The position numbers and the translations under genes were made by a program. From Pseudomonas sessilinigenes (GTDB taxonomy: Bacteria > Pseudomonadota > Gammaproteobacteria > Pseudomonadales > Pseudomonadaceae), in the NCBI RefSeq assembly GCF_003850565.1, contig NZ_CP027706.1, forward strand, positions 2,790,001-2,854,000: a stretch of 64,000 nt of DNA. The letters are read 5' to 3'. The notes beneath the pieces are model-generated. The model saw nothing but the letters and a program-made list of their open reading frames with translations, did no database searches and was not told the origin of the DNA. Positions 26,881 through 38,365 of the stretch are shown here, piece after piece (positions within the stretch are counted from its first letter, which is position 1; each line of letters opens with the position of its first letter).

Positions 26881-27206
26881 GATTCGGGCAGGAAGGGTGG
26901 CACCCGTTGTTGCAGCAGCTGGATCAGTTGCGGGTCCATGAACTCGTAGTCATCGGGAATGTTCAGGCACACCACCTGTTGCTTGTGCAGGTGCTGCTTG
27001 AAGCGCTTGCGCAGTTTTTCCCGGTGCCGGGTTTCCATCACCAGGATCAGCCCGGCCCATTGCACCAGCTCCGGGCCCAGGGGCACCTGGGCATCGTGGT
27101 TGAGCCCGGCGGACGCAGTGACGATCCCCGGCCAATCGGCGAACACCTGTTCGGCGGTGGGGCTGCGCAGCTTGTTCTGGCTGCAAACGAACAACACATT
27201 GAGCAT
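26877..27206 (-). CDS. Low-molecular-weight protein tyrosine phosphatase-like protein
   Basis: A 109-residue protein starting MLNVLFVCSQNKLRSPTAEQ. The P-loop C-x5-R-S (CSQNKLRS) is at the N-terminus as in LMW phosphatases, but the protein is shorter than the usual ~150 residues and lacks the clear C-terminal DP acid loop, having IPDDYEFMDP instead. It belongs to the short phosphatase-like group found in many proteobacteria. ATG at 27206. Function not established. Confidence 0.75.
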   Translation of the reverse strand: MLNVLFVCSQNKLRSPTAEQVFADWPGIVTASAGLNHDAQVPLGPELVQWAGLILVMETRHREKLRKRFKQHLHKQQVVCLNIPDDYEFMDPQLIQLLQQRVPPFLPES

Positions 27207-27377
27207 TCTGCCGGGTTCCCTGGCTGATGGTGCCGCCGTGATGGCGGGCGAGGGCCGAGAGTTTTCGCGGCTTCGGCCCGCTTGTCCAGCGCTGGTGCGC
27301 TCGGTCAGGCCGATTTGCCGGCAGGCTGCGGCCCCGGGCAAACTATCGCGTCTTTCCAGCCGGGACCTGTCGCTTTC

Positions 27378-27935
27378 ATGTCCGCATCCTTGTTCACTTC
27401 CCCGCACCTGGGCCTGGCCCTGCGCCGCTGGCGCCTGCTGCACCGGGTCAAGCAACAGCACGCCGCCGAGCTGTTCGGGGTGGCGCAGTCGAGCATTTCC
27501 CGCTGGGAAAACGGCCAGCAAGCCATGGAACCCAGCGAGCGCGCCAAGCTGGAGCAACTGCTGGCGGCCAACCTCAGCGCCGCCGCCGACCAGGCCCTGG
27601 CCCGGTTGGTGAACGACAGCCCGCGGGCGGTGCACCTGGTCTGCGACCTGACCCACCGCCTGCTGGCCTGCTCGCCTACCCGTGCCGGGGAGTTCGGCGT
27701 GCCCTTGAGCGAGTTGCTGGGGCAATCCTTGTGGGGCTTTTGCACCGAGGAAATCGTGCGCAAGGAGAGGGCCCTCGACGATCTTGGCTGGCGCGAAGTG
27801 CTAGCGCCCCCGGCGCTGGAGTTCTTCAGCGGGCACAACGATTCGGCCATCGTGCCCATCGCGGCCAGCCAGTGCCGCTGGACCCGCCTGAACCTGTCCG
27901 ACGGCAACGCGGTGCGGCTGGTGGAAACCCTCTGA
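27378..27935 (+). CDS. XRE-type HTH regulator with PAS-like C-terminal domain
   Basis: The 185-residue product has an HTH in residues ~10-60 (RRWRLLHRVKQQHAAELF, GVAQSSISRWENGQQAMEPS) and a C-terminal sensor-like domain (AVHLVCDLTHRLLACSPTRA, GQSLWGFCTEEI). ATG at 27378 gives this start. It is divergent from the phosphatase-like gene. A perfect inverted repeat follows its stop. The signal is unknown. Confidence 0.8.
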   Translation: MSASLFTSPHLGLALRRWRLLHRVKQQHAAELFGVAQSSISRWENGQQAMEPSERAKLEQLLAANLSAAADQALARLVNDSPRAVHLVCDLTHRLLACSPTRAGEFGVPLSELLGQSLWGFCTEEIVRKERALDDLGWREVLAPPALEFFSGHNDSAIVPIAASQCRWTRLNLSDGNAVRLVETL

Positions 27936-27952
27936 CTCCAGCCTGCTCCGGC

Positions 27953-27975
27953 GCCACGGATATTTTATCCGTGGC
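27953..27975. repeat. Perfect inverted repeat after the XRE gene
   Basis: GCCACGGAT-ATTTT-ATCCGTGGC has 9-base perfect arms and a 5-base loop, 17 bases after the XRE stop and 52 before the HD gene. It could end the XRE transcript (no T-run follows) or be an operator for the HD gene. Confidence 0.6.
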
Positions 27976-28027
27976 CTGTCGAATCCGGGCCGGCTAGGCT
28001 GGGCTGTCATTTCATCCAGGTTTAGCC

Positions 28028-28600
28028 ATGAACGATCAACTCCTCGGTGGTCGCCTCGAATTCCTGCGCCAGGCGGAGCGCCTCAAGGACGTACTGCGCA
28101 GTGCCCACACCTCCAGCGGTCGCCAGGAAAGCACCGCCGAGCACAGCTGGCGCCTGTGCCTGATGGCCTTGCTGCTGGAAGACCAGCTGGGCGAGCTGGA
28201 CCTTTTGCAAGTGCTCAAGCTGTGCATCGTCCACGACCTGGGCGAAGCCCTTCATGGCGACATCCCGGCGGTGCAGCAGGCGGCCCACCCGGACAAGGGC
28301 CAGCAGGAACGCGAAGACCTGCAGACCCTCGCCAGTTGCCTCGATGCCCCGGCCCGCCAGCGCCTGCTGGCCCTGTGGGACGAATACGAGAATGCCAGCT
28401 CGGCCGAGGCCCAGGCGGTCAAGGCCCTGGATAAGCTGGAGACCCTGGTGCAGCACAACCAGGGGCGTAACCCGGCGGATTTCGATTACCGCTTCAACCT
28501 CGACTACGGCCGCCGCTACACTAGCGCCACGCCGCTGTTCCGAGCCCTGCGCGAGCAGATCGACCACGACACGCGGCGCCACATCGACGCGGCCGGCTGA
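28028..28600 (+). CDS. HD-domain nucleotidase (YfbR/HDDC2-like)
   Basis: The 190-residue product has the metal ligands of the family: first His in VLRSAHTSSGRQESTAEHSW, the HD pair in KLCIVHDLGEALHGDI, and a C-terminal Asp in AVKALDKLETLVQHN. Relatives hydrolyse deoxynucleoside 5'-monophosphates. ATG at 28028. The GNAT gene follows by 33 bases, so the two may be co-transcribed. Confidence 0.85.
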   Translation: MNDQLLGGRLEFLRQAERLKDVLRSAHTSSGRQESTAEHSWRLCLMALLLEDQLGELDLLQVLKLCIVHDLGEALHGDIPAVQQAAHPDKGQQEREDLQTLASCLDAPARQRLLALWDEYENASSAEAQAVKALDKLETLVQHNQGRNPADFDYRFNLDYGRRYTSATPLFRALREQIDHDTRRHIDAAG

Positions 28601-28633
28601 GCGCCGGCCCCTTGCAGAGAGTATCCGCAGCCC

Positions 28634-29140
28634 ATGAACCCGATCCTGCGCGCCGAACGTCCCGGCGATATCCCGGCCATCGAACAGCTGACCCGCGAAG
28701 CCTTTCGCGATGCGCCTCACTCCAGCCATACCGAGCAGTACATCGTCAACGCGCTGCGCAGTGCCGGCGCGCTGACCCTGTCCCTGGTGGCCGAGGAGGG
28801 CGATGCACTGCTCGGCCATGGATCGATCTCCCCGGTGGTCTTCAGCGGTGGCGAGCCCGGCTGGTTTGGCCTGGCGCCGGTCTCGGTAGTGCCGGAGCGC
28901 CAGGGCCAGGGGATCGGCTCACGCTTGATCCGCCAGTTGCTGGCGCAGTTGCAGGAGCAGGGCGCCGCCGGCTGCGTGGTGCTGGGCGACCCGGCCTACT
29001 ACGCACGTTTCGGCTTCAAGGCCGGGCAAGGACCGGTATTGCCCGGGGTGCCCCCTGAGTACTTCCAGGCGCTGGCTTTTCAGGGCCGCTGCCCGGAGGG
29101 TGAAGTGCGCTTTCATCCGGGTTTCGAGGCCCAGGGCTAG
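28634..29140 (+). CDS. GNAT acetyltransferase, YhbS-like
   Basis: A 168-residue protein with a GNAT fold: IPAIEQLTREAFRDAPHSS, GLAPVSVVPERQGQGIGSRL (acetyl-CoA loop QGQGIG), and GCVVLGDPAYYARFGFKAG, the last being typical of the YhbS group. ATG at 28634. It ends 12 bases before the convergent PBP1A-type gene. Substrate unknown. Confidence 0.85.
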   Translation: MNPILRAERPGDIPAIEQLTREAFRDAPHSSHTEQYIVNALRSAGALTLSLVAEEGDALLGHGSISPVVFSGGEPGWFGLAPVSVVPERQGQGIGSRLIRQLLAQLQEQGAAGCVVLGDPAYYARFGFKAGQGPVLPGVPPEYFQALAFQGRCPEGEVRFHPGFEAQG

Positions 29141-29151
29141 GGGCGTGGGGT

Positions 29152-31491
29152 TCAGAACAGCTCCTGCAAGGTGCGCTCCACGGCCGGGTTCGAGGCGGGC
29201 GCGGTACTCTCCAGCGTCGGTGCATTCTCGCTCTTGAACAGCTCCATGGCCGTGTGCGCGGCGTCCGCGGGCGCGGCCGTGCCATCTTCCAGGTGGATGC
29301 GCCGGGTGATGATGCCCGGTGGTTCGGGCTGCGAGTAGGGGGCCTTGCCCGCCAGGGCCTGGCCCATGTAATCCATCCAGATCGGCAGGGCGATGGTCAC
29401 CCCCCATTCCCGGCGGCCCAGGCTTTGCGGCTGGTCGAAGCCGGCCCAGACACTGGTCACGTAGTCGCCGTTGTAGCCGGTGAACCAGGAGTCTTTGGCG
29501 TCGTTGGTGGTGCCGGTCTTGCCGGCGATGTCCGGTCGCCCCATGGCGGCGGCAGCGCGCCCGGTGCCGCGCTTGATCACGTCCTGGAGCATGCTGGTCA
29601 GCAGGTAGGTGGTGCGGCCGTCCACCACCTGTTCGGCCACGGCGGCTGGCGCCGGATTGCGCAGGCTGGGGGCGCAGCTCGGGTTGGCGGCGAAGAGTAG
29701 CTGGCCGTTGCGGTCCTCGATGCGCTCGATGAGGTAGGGCGTGACCCGGTAGCCGCCGTTGGCAAACACGCTCCAGGCCGCGACCACCTCCATGGGCGTC
29801 ACCGAGGCCGTGCCCAGGGCCAGGGACAGGTTGCGCGGCAGATCGTCGGCGGCGAACCCGAAGCGCCGGATGTAGTCGAGGGTCGGGTCGATGCCCATGG
29901 CCTGCACCAGGCGGATCGCGACCATGTTCCGCGAGCGATACAGCGCCTCGCGCAAGCGGATCGGGCCGAGGAAGGTGCGGTTCTCGTTGCGTGGGCGCCA
30001 GGCCGGGCCGGCGTAGTCGGGGCCCAGGACGATGGGCGCGTCGTTGACGATGCTCGCCGGGGTAAAACCGTTGTCCAGCGCTGCGGCGTAGATGAAGGGC
30101 TTGAAGCTCGAACCCGGCTGGCGCTTGGCTTGCAGCACCCGGTTGAAGTGGCTCTGCTGGAAGTCGAAGCCGCCCACCAGCGCGCGGATCGCGCCATCTT
30201 CCGCTGCCACCGACACCAGCGCACCCTGGGCCTTGGGCACTTGGCTGAAGGCCAGTCGCTGTGCATCTTGCTGTTCGACGCGGATCACATCGCCCACCTT
30301 GATCAGGTCGGCCGGTCGCGCCGGGGCGCGGCCCAGTGCGTTGTGGCTGATGAAGGGCCGGGCCCAGGCCATGGTCGACCAGGGCACGGCGTGTTCCCGG
30401 CCACTGCCATCGACGATCACCAGGCTCTGGTCCAGGACCTGGGTCACCGCCACGGCCTTCAGGCCGCCCAGGGGCGGGTAGGCTTGCAGCGCTTGTGGCC
30501 AGTCCGGCCGCGGCGTGCCACGCAGTTGGGCTTCGGGGCCGCGATAGCCGTGGCGCCGGTCATACACCTTCAAGCCCTTTTGCAGTGCGCTGTTGGCCGC
30601 CTCCTGCAATGGCGCGGTGACCGTCGTCACCACCTGCAGCCCACGGGTGTAGGCCTGTTCGCCGAAACGCTCGACCATCTGCGCCCGGGCCATCTCTGCC
30701 ACGTAGGGCGCATCCACCTCGGGTTCCGGCGCGTGGTAGCGGGCCGTGAGCGGCTCGGCCAGGGCTGCCTGGTAGCGGGCGGCATCGATGCTGCCCAGCT
30801 CGTGCATGCGCCCCAGGATCCAGTCCCGGCGCTGCTTGGCCCGGGCCGGGTTGTTGATCGGGTTGAAGCGTGACGGCGCCTTGGGCAGGCCGGCGATCAT
30901 CGCCGTCTGGGCCAGGGTCAGTTGCGCCACCGGCTTGCCGTAGTAGACCTGCGCGGCAGCGGCGATGCCGTAGGCGCGCTTGCCCAGGTAGATCTTGTTG
31001 ACGTACAGGTTGAAGATCTCGTCCTTGGACAGGCTGCGTTCGATCTGCAAGGCCAGCAGGATCTCGGTCAGCTTGCGCGAGAAGGTCCGCTCCTGGCTGA
31101 GGAAGAAGTTCTTCGCCACCTGCATGGTGATGGTGCTGCCCCCGGAACGCACATGCCCGCTCCTGGCCAGCTCCAGGGCCGCGCGTAGCAGCCCCGAGGG
31201 ATCGACGCCGGCGTGCTGGCGGAAGTTGCCATCCTCGGCGGCCATGAAGGCCGCGAGGAAGTCATCGGGAATATCGGCGTTGGCGATGGGAATCCGGCGG
31301 ATCTCGCCGAATTCGGCGATCAGCTTGCCCTCGTGGCTGAGGATCTGCAGCGGCTCTTGCATCTGCACGTCCTTGAGCGTCGCCACATCGGGCAGTTGCG
31401 GTTGCAGGTACAGGTAGGTGCCGCTGGCGCCGAGCACCAGCAGGCTGGCGATGGCCAGGGCACACCAGCCCAGGTTCTTCAGTAGTCGCAT
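29152..31491 (-). CDS. Class A (bifunctional) penicillin-binding protein, PBP1A type
   Basis: A 779-residue protein: one membrane anchor (LGWCALAIASLLVLGASGTYL), a glycosyltransferase domain (AAEDGNFRQHAGVD; GGSTITMQVAKNFFL; RKLTEILLALQIE; IFNLYVNKIYLG), and a transpeptidase domain (SSFK in RQPGSSFKPF, SRN in YRSRNMVAI, KTG in AGKTGTTNDAK). Both activities look intact. ATG at 31491 follows AGGA. It polymerises and cross-links glycan strands outside the cytoplasmic membrane. It is the most distal of the three PBP genes, 44 bases after the PBP2-type gene. Confidence 0.92.
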   Translation of the reverse strand: MRLLKNLGWCALAIASLLVLGASGTYLYLQPQLPDVATLKDVQMQEPLQILSHEGKLIAEFGEIRRIPIANADIPDDFLAAFMAAEDGNFRQHAGVDPSGLLRAALELARSGHVRSGGSTITMQVAKNFFLSQERTFSRKLTEILLALQIERSLSKDEIFNLYVNKIYLGKRAYGIAAAAQVYYGKPVAQLTLAQTAMIAGLPKAPSRFNPINNPARAKQRRDWILGRMHELGSIDAARYQAALAEPLTARYHAPEPEVDAPYVAEMARAQMVERFGEQAYTRGLQVVTTVTAPLQEAANSALQKGLKVYDRRHGYRGPEAQLRGTPRPDWPQALQAYPPLGGLKAVAVTQVLDQSLVIVDGSGREHAVPWSTMAWARPFISHNALGRAPARPADLIKVGDVIRVEQQDAQRLAFSQVPKAQGALVSVAAEDGAIRALVGGFDFQQSHFNRVLQAKRQPGSSFKPFIYAAALDNGFTPASIVNDAPIVLGPDYAGPAWRPRNENRTFLGPIRLREALYRSRNMVAIRLVQAMGIDPTLDYIRRFGFAADDLPRNLSLALGTASVTPMEVVAAWSVFANGGYRVTPYLIERIEDRNGQLLFAANPSCAPSLRNPAPAAVAEQVVDGRTTYLLTSMLQDVIKRGTGRAAAAMGRPDIAGKTGTTNDAKDSWFTGYNGDYVTSVWAGFDQPQSLGRREWGVTIALPIWMDYMGQALAGKAPYSQPEPPGIITRRIHLEDGTAAPADAAHTAMELFKSENAPTLESTAPASNPAVERTLQELF

Positions 31492-31535
31492 CAAAGGTTC
31501 CTCGACTGCGGTTGGCGATGGGCCCGGCATGGGCC

Positions 31536-33458
31536 TCAAAGGGTTGCGCTGGCGGCGCGCCGTGGTTCGCCGAGCACCGCCTGCTCCCCGGCGGCCGGCA
31601 CGGCGTACTCGGCCTTGAGCCGACCGCTGTCATCCAAGAGCCAGGCGTCCATCACCTGGCGCACCACCGGGCCTGCCACCCGGGCGCCGGCCTCGCCGTT
31701 CTCGATCATCACGGCGACCACGATGGCCGGGCGCTGGGCCGGGGCGAAACCGACGAACAAGGCGTTGTCGCGGTGGCGTTCATGGGTCTTGGCGCGGTTG
31801 TAGCGTTCGCCCTGCTTGATCGCCACCACCTGGGCGGTGCCGCTCTTGCCGGCGATCCGGTACTGCGCGCCACGGGCCGCCCGGCGCCCGACCCCGCGCG
31901 GGTGATGCATGACCATCTGCATGCCCTGGGTGACCTGGTCCCAGGTCTGCGGGTCCTTGAGGCGGATGTCCGGCAGCGGCTGCGGGTCGGCCAGGGCCTG
32001 GCCGCCGACCGACAGCGCCAGGTGCGGCCGGTGCCAGATCCCTCGACTGGCGATCAGGCTGGTGGCCTGGGCCAGTTGCAGCGGGGTGACCTGCATGTAG
32101 CCCTGGCCGATCCCCAGGATCAGGGTCTCCCCGGGGTACCAGTCCTGGCGGCGGGTCGCGCGTTTCCACTCCGGGGATGGCATCAGCCCCGGCGACTCCT
32201 CGAACATGTCGATGGACACCCGCTGTCCCAGGCCGAACTCGCTGAGGTAGTCGTGCAGCCGGCGGATGCCCAGCTTGTGCGCCAGGTCGTAGAAGTAGGT
32301 GTCATTGGACCGCATGATCGCGTCGTACATGTCCACCCAGCCATCGCCACCGCGATTCCAGTTGCGGTACTTGTGCCGGTAGTTGGGCAGTTCGTAGTAG
32401 CCGCGATCGAACACCCGCTGGCTCGGGGTGGTCACGCCGCTGTCGAGCCCGGCGACCACCACCATGGGCTTGATGGTCGAGCCGGGCGGGTAGAGCCCGC
32501 GCAGCACCCGGTTGAACAGCGGCATGTCGGCGGAGTCGCGCAGGGCGGCATAGGCCCCGGCACCGATGCCCTTGACGAAGGGGTTGGGGTCGAAGCTCGG
32601 GCGGCTGACCATGGCCAGCACCTGGCCGGTGTCCGGGTCCAGGGCCACCACCGCGCCCCGGCGTTCGCCAAGGGCCGCTTCGGCGGCGCCCTGCAAGCGC
32701 ACGTCCAGGCTCAGCACGACGTCCTGGCCGGGCACCGGCGGCTGGCGGCGCAGTACCCGCATGACCCGGCCCTGGGCGTTGGTCTCCACCTCTTCGTAAC
32801 CCATGCGGCCATGCAGCGCCTCTTCATAGAAACGCTCGATGCCGGTCTTGCCGATCAACTGGCTGCGCAGGTACTTGGCCGGGTCGAGACGCGAGTATTC
32901 CTGTTCGTTGATCCGCCCGACATAACCCACCGAGTGGGCGAAATGTTCCCCCAAGGGATAGACCCGTGAGAACTGCGCCTGAACGTCCAGCCCCGGTAGG
33001 TGGAACTGGTTCACCGCGATCAGGGCGATCTGCCGCTCGCTCAGGTCCGGCAGCAGCATCAGCGGCTCGAAGGCCCGCCCACGGCGTTGCAACAGCTTGG
33101 CAATTCGCGCCTGTTGCCCGGCGTCCAGGCCGAGGATCCGGCTCAGGCGGGCGATCACCGTCGCCACGTCGCCGGCCCGCTCGCGGGTGAGGAACAGGTT
33201 GAAGGTCGGCACGTTGCCCGCCAGCAGCACCTTGTTGCGGTCATACACCAGGCCCCGGGGCGGCGGGATCGGGCGCAGGTGGATACGGTTCTTCTCGGAC
33301 ACCGCCACTTGATAGTCGTGTTGCGTCACCTGCAGGACGTACAGCCGGCCCACCAGCGCGCAGGTCAGGACGATCACCAGCACGGCGCTGGCGATGATGC
33401 GGCGGTTGACGATCCGCTGGTTGTCGGCCTGATCGTGGAAGGGGGTGTGCTCTGGCAT
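31536..33458 (-). CDS. Class B penicillin-binding protein, PBP2 (MrdA) type
   Basis: The 640-residue product has an N-terminal membrane helix (IIASAVLVIVLTCALVGRLYVL), a PBP dimer domain with RGLVYDRNKVLLAGN, and a transpeptidase domain: STIK in YPPGSTIKPM, SND in IMRSNDTYF, KSG in IAGKSGTAQ. GGDGWVDMYDAIMRS is PBP2-like. In the usual locus mrdA sits beside rodA; here no rodA, mltB or rlpA is present, so this is an extra copy. ATG at 33458. It lies between the PBP3-type and PBP1A-type genes. Confidence 0.92.
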   Translation of the reverse strand: MPEHTPFHDQADNQRIVNRRIIASAVLVIVLTCALVGRLYVLQVTQHDYQVAVSEKNRIHLRPIPPPRGLVYDRNKVLLAGNVPTFNLFLTRERAGDVATVIARLSRILGLDAGQQARIAKLLQRRGRAFEPLMLLPDLSERQIALIAVNQFHLPGLDVQAQFSRVYPLGEHFAHSVGYVGRINEQEYSRLDPAKYLRSQLIGKTGIERFYEEALHGRMGYEEVETNAQGRVMRVLRRQPPVPGQDVVLSLDVRLQGAAEAALGERRGAVVALDPDTGQVLAMVSRPSFDPNPFVKGIGAGAYAALRDSADMPLFNRVLRGLYPPGSTIKPMVVVAGLDSGVTTPSQRVFDRGYYELPNYRHKYRNWNRGGDGWVDMYDAIMRSNDTYFYDLAHKLGIRRLHDYLSEFGLGQRVSIDMFEESPGLMPSPEWKRATRRQDWYPGETLILGIGQGYMQVTPLQLAQATSLIASRGIWHRPHLALSVGGQALADPQPLPDIRLKDPQTWDQVTQGMQMVMHHPRGVGRRAARGAQYRIAGKSGTAQVVAIKQGERYNRAKTHERHRDNALFVGFAPAQRPAIVVAVMIENGEAGARVAGPVVRQVMDAWLLDDSGRLKAEYAVPAAGEQAVLGEPRRAASATL

Positions 33459-33621
33459 CGAAGACTCTTGGGGCTGGGCAGTGACCGGCCAGGCGGATGG
33501 CCGGCCAGCGTGGGGAACATTGGCGGTGGTCGCCGGGGGCAACCACGATCGTGGGTTGGAGCGCGGCGGGCCGTGGCGGTGGACGGATGCGCACGAGCAT
33601 GGGCATGGACATGGGCTGGCC

Positions 33622-35767
<2,146 letters not shown>

Positions 35768-35954
35768 GTCTAGTCCCCTGGTATCCGCCGTGCCTTTCCT
35801 GGTGCCCATCGGGCCCGGGTTGCACCGGCTGCGGATATTCCTGTGTCGCTTGAAAAGCCTTACCGCTCAATCGCTTAGTGGGCGATAAAAGGTTATGGGG
35901 GGACATTTTAAGAAGGCTAGAATATAGAGCAATGCGCTATATGGGCTATCTGAT

Positions 35955-36866
35955 ATGAATCCAGTTGATATCGAGGCGGTGGACCTCAACCTGCTCCGGG
36001 TGTTCGTTGCCTTGATCGAGGAGGGCGGGGCCAGTCGGGCCGCCATTCGCCTTGGGGTCACCCAGCCGGCGGTCAGCGCCGCCCTCGGGCGCCTGCGGGA
36101 CATCTACGGCGACCCGCTGTTCGAGCGCACCGGCCGTGGCCTGCGCCCGACCACCCGGGCCAATGAGCTGGCGCCGCTGATCGGCGAGGCCATCGACCGT
36201 TGCCGCCTGGCCCTGAGCCTGTCGGTGGGCGGCCGGGAGACCCGTGGCCGGACCATCACCATCGGCCTTTCCGACGACAGCGAGATCGCCCTCGGGCAAC
36301 AGATCCTGGCGGCGGTGGAGCAGCGCCTGCCCGGGCTGCGGATCATCTTCCGCCAGACCCACAGCGGCGTGGTGCAGGACATGCTCATGGGCCACAAGGT
36401 CGATATCGCTATCAGCGCCGGCGGCTTCTCATCCCAACTGGTGACCCGCACCCGCCTGGGCCGGGGCAACTACCTGTGTATCGCCGATGCCCACAACTCG
36501 ATCCCCCAGAGCGCCGCAGACTACGCGGGGCGCCCGCACCTGCTGGTGTCCTCGGCCGGCTACGTGGGCATCGTCGACGAGGGGCTGAACGCCGCCGGCT
36601 ACAAGCGCACGGTCAAGGTCTCGACCTCGCACTTTGCCGCCGTGCCGTTCCTGCTGGTGGGCTCCAGCCTGATCACTACCGTGCCGACCCACGCCGCCCG
36701 GGCGATGGCGCGGATCACCTCGTTGCAAACCTTTCCCTGTCCCGTGCCGATGCCGTCCTACGAGCTGGAGATCGGCATGCGCGTGGGCAGCAAGCACGAT
36801 GAAGCGATGCAGGTGGTCAAGGCGCTGATCCTGGATTGCATCAAGGAGCATTTCTTTTTGCAGTGA
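35955..36866 (+). CDS. LysR family regulator, NodD-like
   Basis: A 303-residue protein with the HTH DLNLLRVFVALIEEGGASRA...VTQPAVSAALGRLR and the substrate-binding half (TITIGLSDDSEIALGQQIL; GHKVDIAISAG). The start and the GLRPTTRANEL segment fit the NodD/LeuO branch. It is divergent from the PBP/PG-binding cluster with 187 bases between, so it is the best candidate regulator of that cluster. Confidence 0.85.
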   Translation: MNPVDIEAVDLNLLRVFVALIEEGGASRAAIRLGVTQPAVSAALGRLRDIYGDPLFERTGRGLRPTTRANELAPLIGEAIDRCRLALSLSVGGRETRGRTITIGLSDDSEIALGQQILAAVEQRLPGLRIIFRQTHSGVVQDMLMGHKVDIAISAGGFSSQLVTRTRLGRGNYLCIADAHNSIPQSAADYAGRPHLLVSSAGYVGIVDEGLNAAGYKRTVKVSTSHFAAVPFLLVGSSLITTVPTHAARAMARITSLQTFPCPVPMPSYELEIGMRVGSKHDEAMQVVKALILDCIKEHFFLQ

Positions 36867-36869
36867 GGA

Positions 36870-36885
36870 GGCCTGGCGACAGGCC
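36870..36885 (+). terminator. Hairpin after the LysR gene
   Basis: GGCCTG-GCGA-CAGGCC forms a six-base perfect hairpin starting four bases after the stop. No T-run follows, so a terminator role is only likely. Confidence 0.4.
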
Positions 36886-37259
36886 CATCGGCAGCGCGCC
36901 GGCTCGGGCCAGAGCATCGCCGCGGATCGCACCGTTCGTGGCTGAAATGGCCGCCTTCATCGGTGAGTAATTGCATGGATTTGACCACCCATTTGCATTG
37001 CAATTGAGCAATCGTTTGCGTTCGACTTGACCAGCACACGCCGAAGTGACGACCGACAGAGAACGACCCGCTTTCGTCATTCAGAATTGGCTAATTGGCA
37101 AAAGCCAGACATTCGCACCCGTCTATGAAATCAGAGGCGATTCACTTCGAGGCGGCGGAGTGACGAAAAAGGTCGGCTCTCCAGCGTTTTTCCTTCAGCG
37201 TTCGTATGCGCCCTCCAGTCATGACAGAGGGCGCAAATGAGTTGTTGCTCTTTTGAGGG
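36886..37259. other. Intergenic region at the border of an AT-richer segment
   Basis: 374 bases between the LysR gene and the epoxide-hydrolase-like gene. Base composition drops along it. I see no convincing gene, RNA or repeat; short open frames lack a Shine-Dalgarno and family resemblance. Confidence 0.5.
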
Positions 37260-38204
37260 TCAGCTTGCAGACGTCTGCTTTAACCAATCCAGAATTATCT
37301 TGGTTGTATCTTTTGGCTTCTCTTCCTGAATCCAGTGGCCTGTGTCCAGACTGACAACATCAACGTTTGGCACAAAGTCACTCAGATTGGGGGACTTGGG
37401 TATCGTATCGCGGTCCCCGTAGATCATTAGGGCGGGGTGAGGAACAATCGGGTCTACGTCCGCCAAGAGATGCCAGTTGCGGTCTAGATTTCGATACCAG
37501 TTGATACTGCTCGTGAAGCCAGAGACCTCGAACGCGGCGTCGAGGACAGACAGCTCGGCATCTGTCATGAGCGGCTCTCCGGTATCAGCCTCAGCCTCAG
37601 CCAAGTTGATCATTGCCATTCCTAGGTCGGGTGCTTGTGTTTGTTCATTCTTGCGATACAGATTTCGAAGGAACTGTTGCCTGTTTCGATCCAGGATCGC
37701 ATCCGCCACTCCAGGGTTCCGGTTGAAATGCACCATGTAGTTATCAGGCCCCATGATGTTTTCGATCAGCTCCACCCACGGGATATCACCCCGTTCCTGA
37801 TAGGGAAGTGCGAGCGCGATGAGCTTGCTCACTCGGTTTGGATGCAGTAACGCCGTACCCCAGACAACATTAGCGCCCCAATCATGGCCGACAAAGACGG
37901 CATCGTCGTATCCGAAGTGATCAAGCAGCGCGATAAGGTCGCCAGTCAAATGTGCGAGGTCATATGCGGTCACGTCAGTCGGCCGTGCAGAATTGCCATA
38001 CCCACGCTGGTTCGGCACGATGACGTGATAGCCCGCGGTTGCAAGTGCTGGCAATTGATACCGCCAGCAAAAGGCATGCGCCGGCCAGCCGTGACAAAGC
38101 ACGATCGGGTTTCCAAAGTTTTCTTTTCCGGCTTCAAAAACCTCCAATTCAACGCCGTTTACCGATATCAAAGTGGGCTGGGGAAAGCCGTTGGAGTTAA
38201 ACAT
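37260..38204 (-). CDS. Epoxide-hydrolase-like alpha/beta hydrolase
   Basis: The 314-residue product has HGWP (oxyanion hole, LCHGWPAHAFCWRYQ), RGYGNSARP, and the nucleophile Asp in VFVGHDWGANVVWG, all typical of epoxide hydrolases and haloalkane dehalogenases; the acid/His pair is in YGDRDTIP and DTGHWIQEE. Ring-opening Tyr residues are plausible but not certain. Codon use is less GC-rich than the core genes. It is divergent from the WYL regulator gene, which probably controls it. The true substrate is unknown. Confidence 0.85.
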   Translation of the reverse strand: MFNSNGFPQPTLISVNGVELEVFEAGKENFGNPIVLCHGWPAHAFCWRYQLPALATAGYHVIVPNQRGYGNSARPTDVTAYDLAHLTGDLIALLDHFGYDDAVFVGHDWGANVVWGTALLHPNRVSKLIALALPYQERGDIPWVELIENIMGPDNYMVHFNRNPGVADAILDRNRQQFLRNLYRKNEQTQAPDLGMAMINLAEAEADTGEPLMTDAELSVLDAAFEVSGFTSSINWYRNLDRNWHLLADVDPIVPHPALMIYGDRDTIPKSPNLSDFVPNVDVVSLDTGHWIQEEKPKDTTKIILDWLKQTSAS

Positions 38205-38365
38205 TCATCTTCCTTTTGGGTTTGGATGGGCAATCAGGCAGTGGTGCAGCACTGAATGCCGGTAGGTCCGAGGGTTCGAGCCAGACATTCAGCTGGCGTC
38301 GACACTCGTAAACTACGAGGTAAAGGTGTCAAAATCTGAAACCTTTGATTATTGATCCAAAGAAA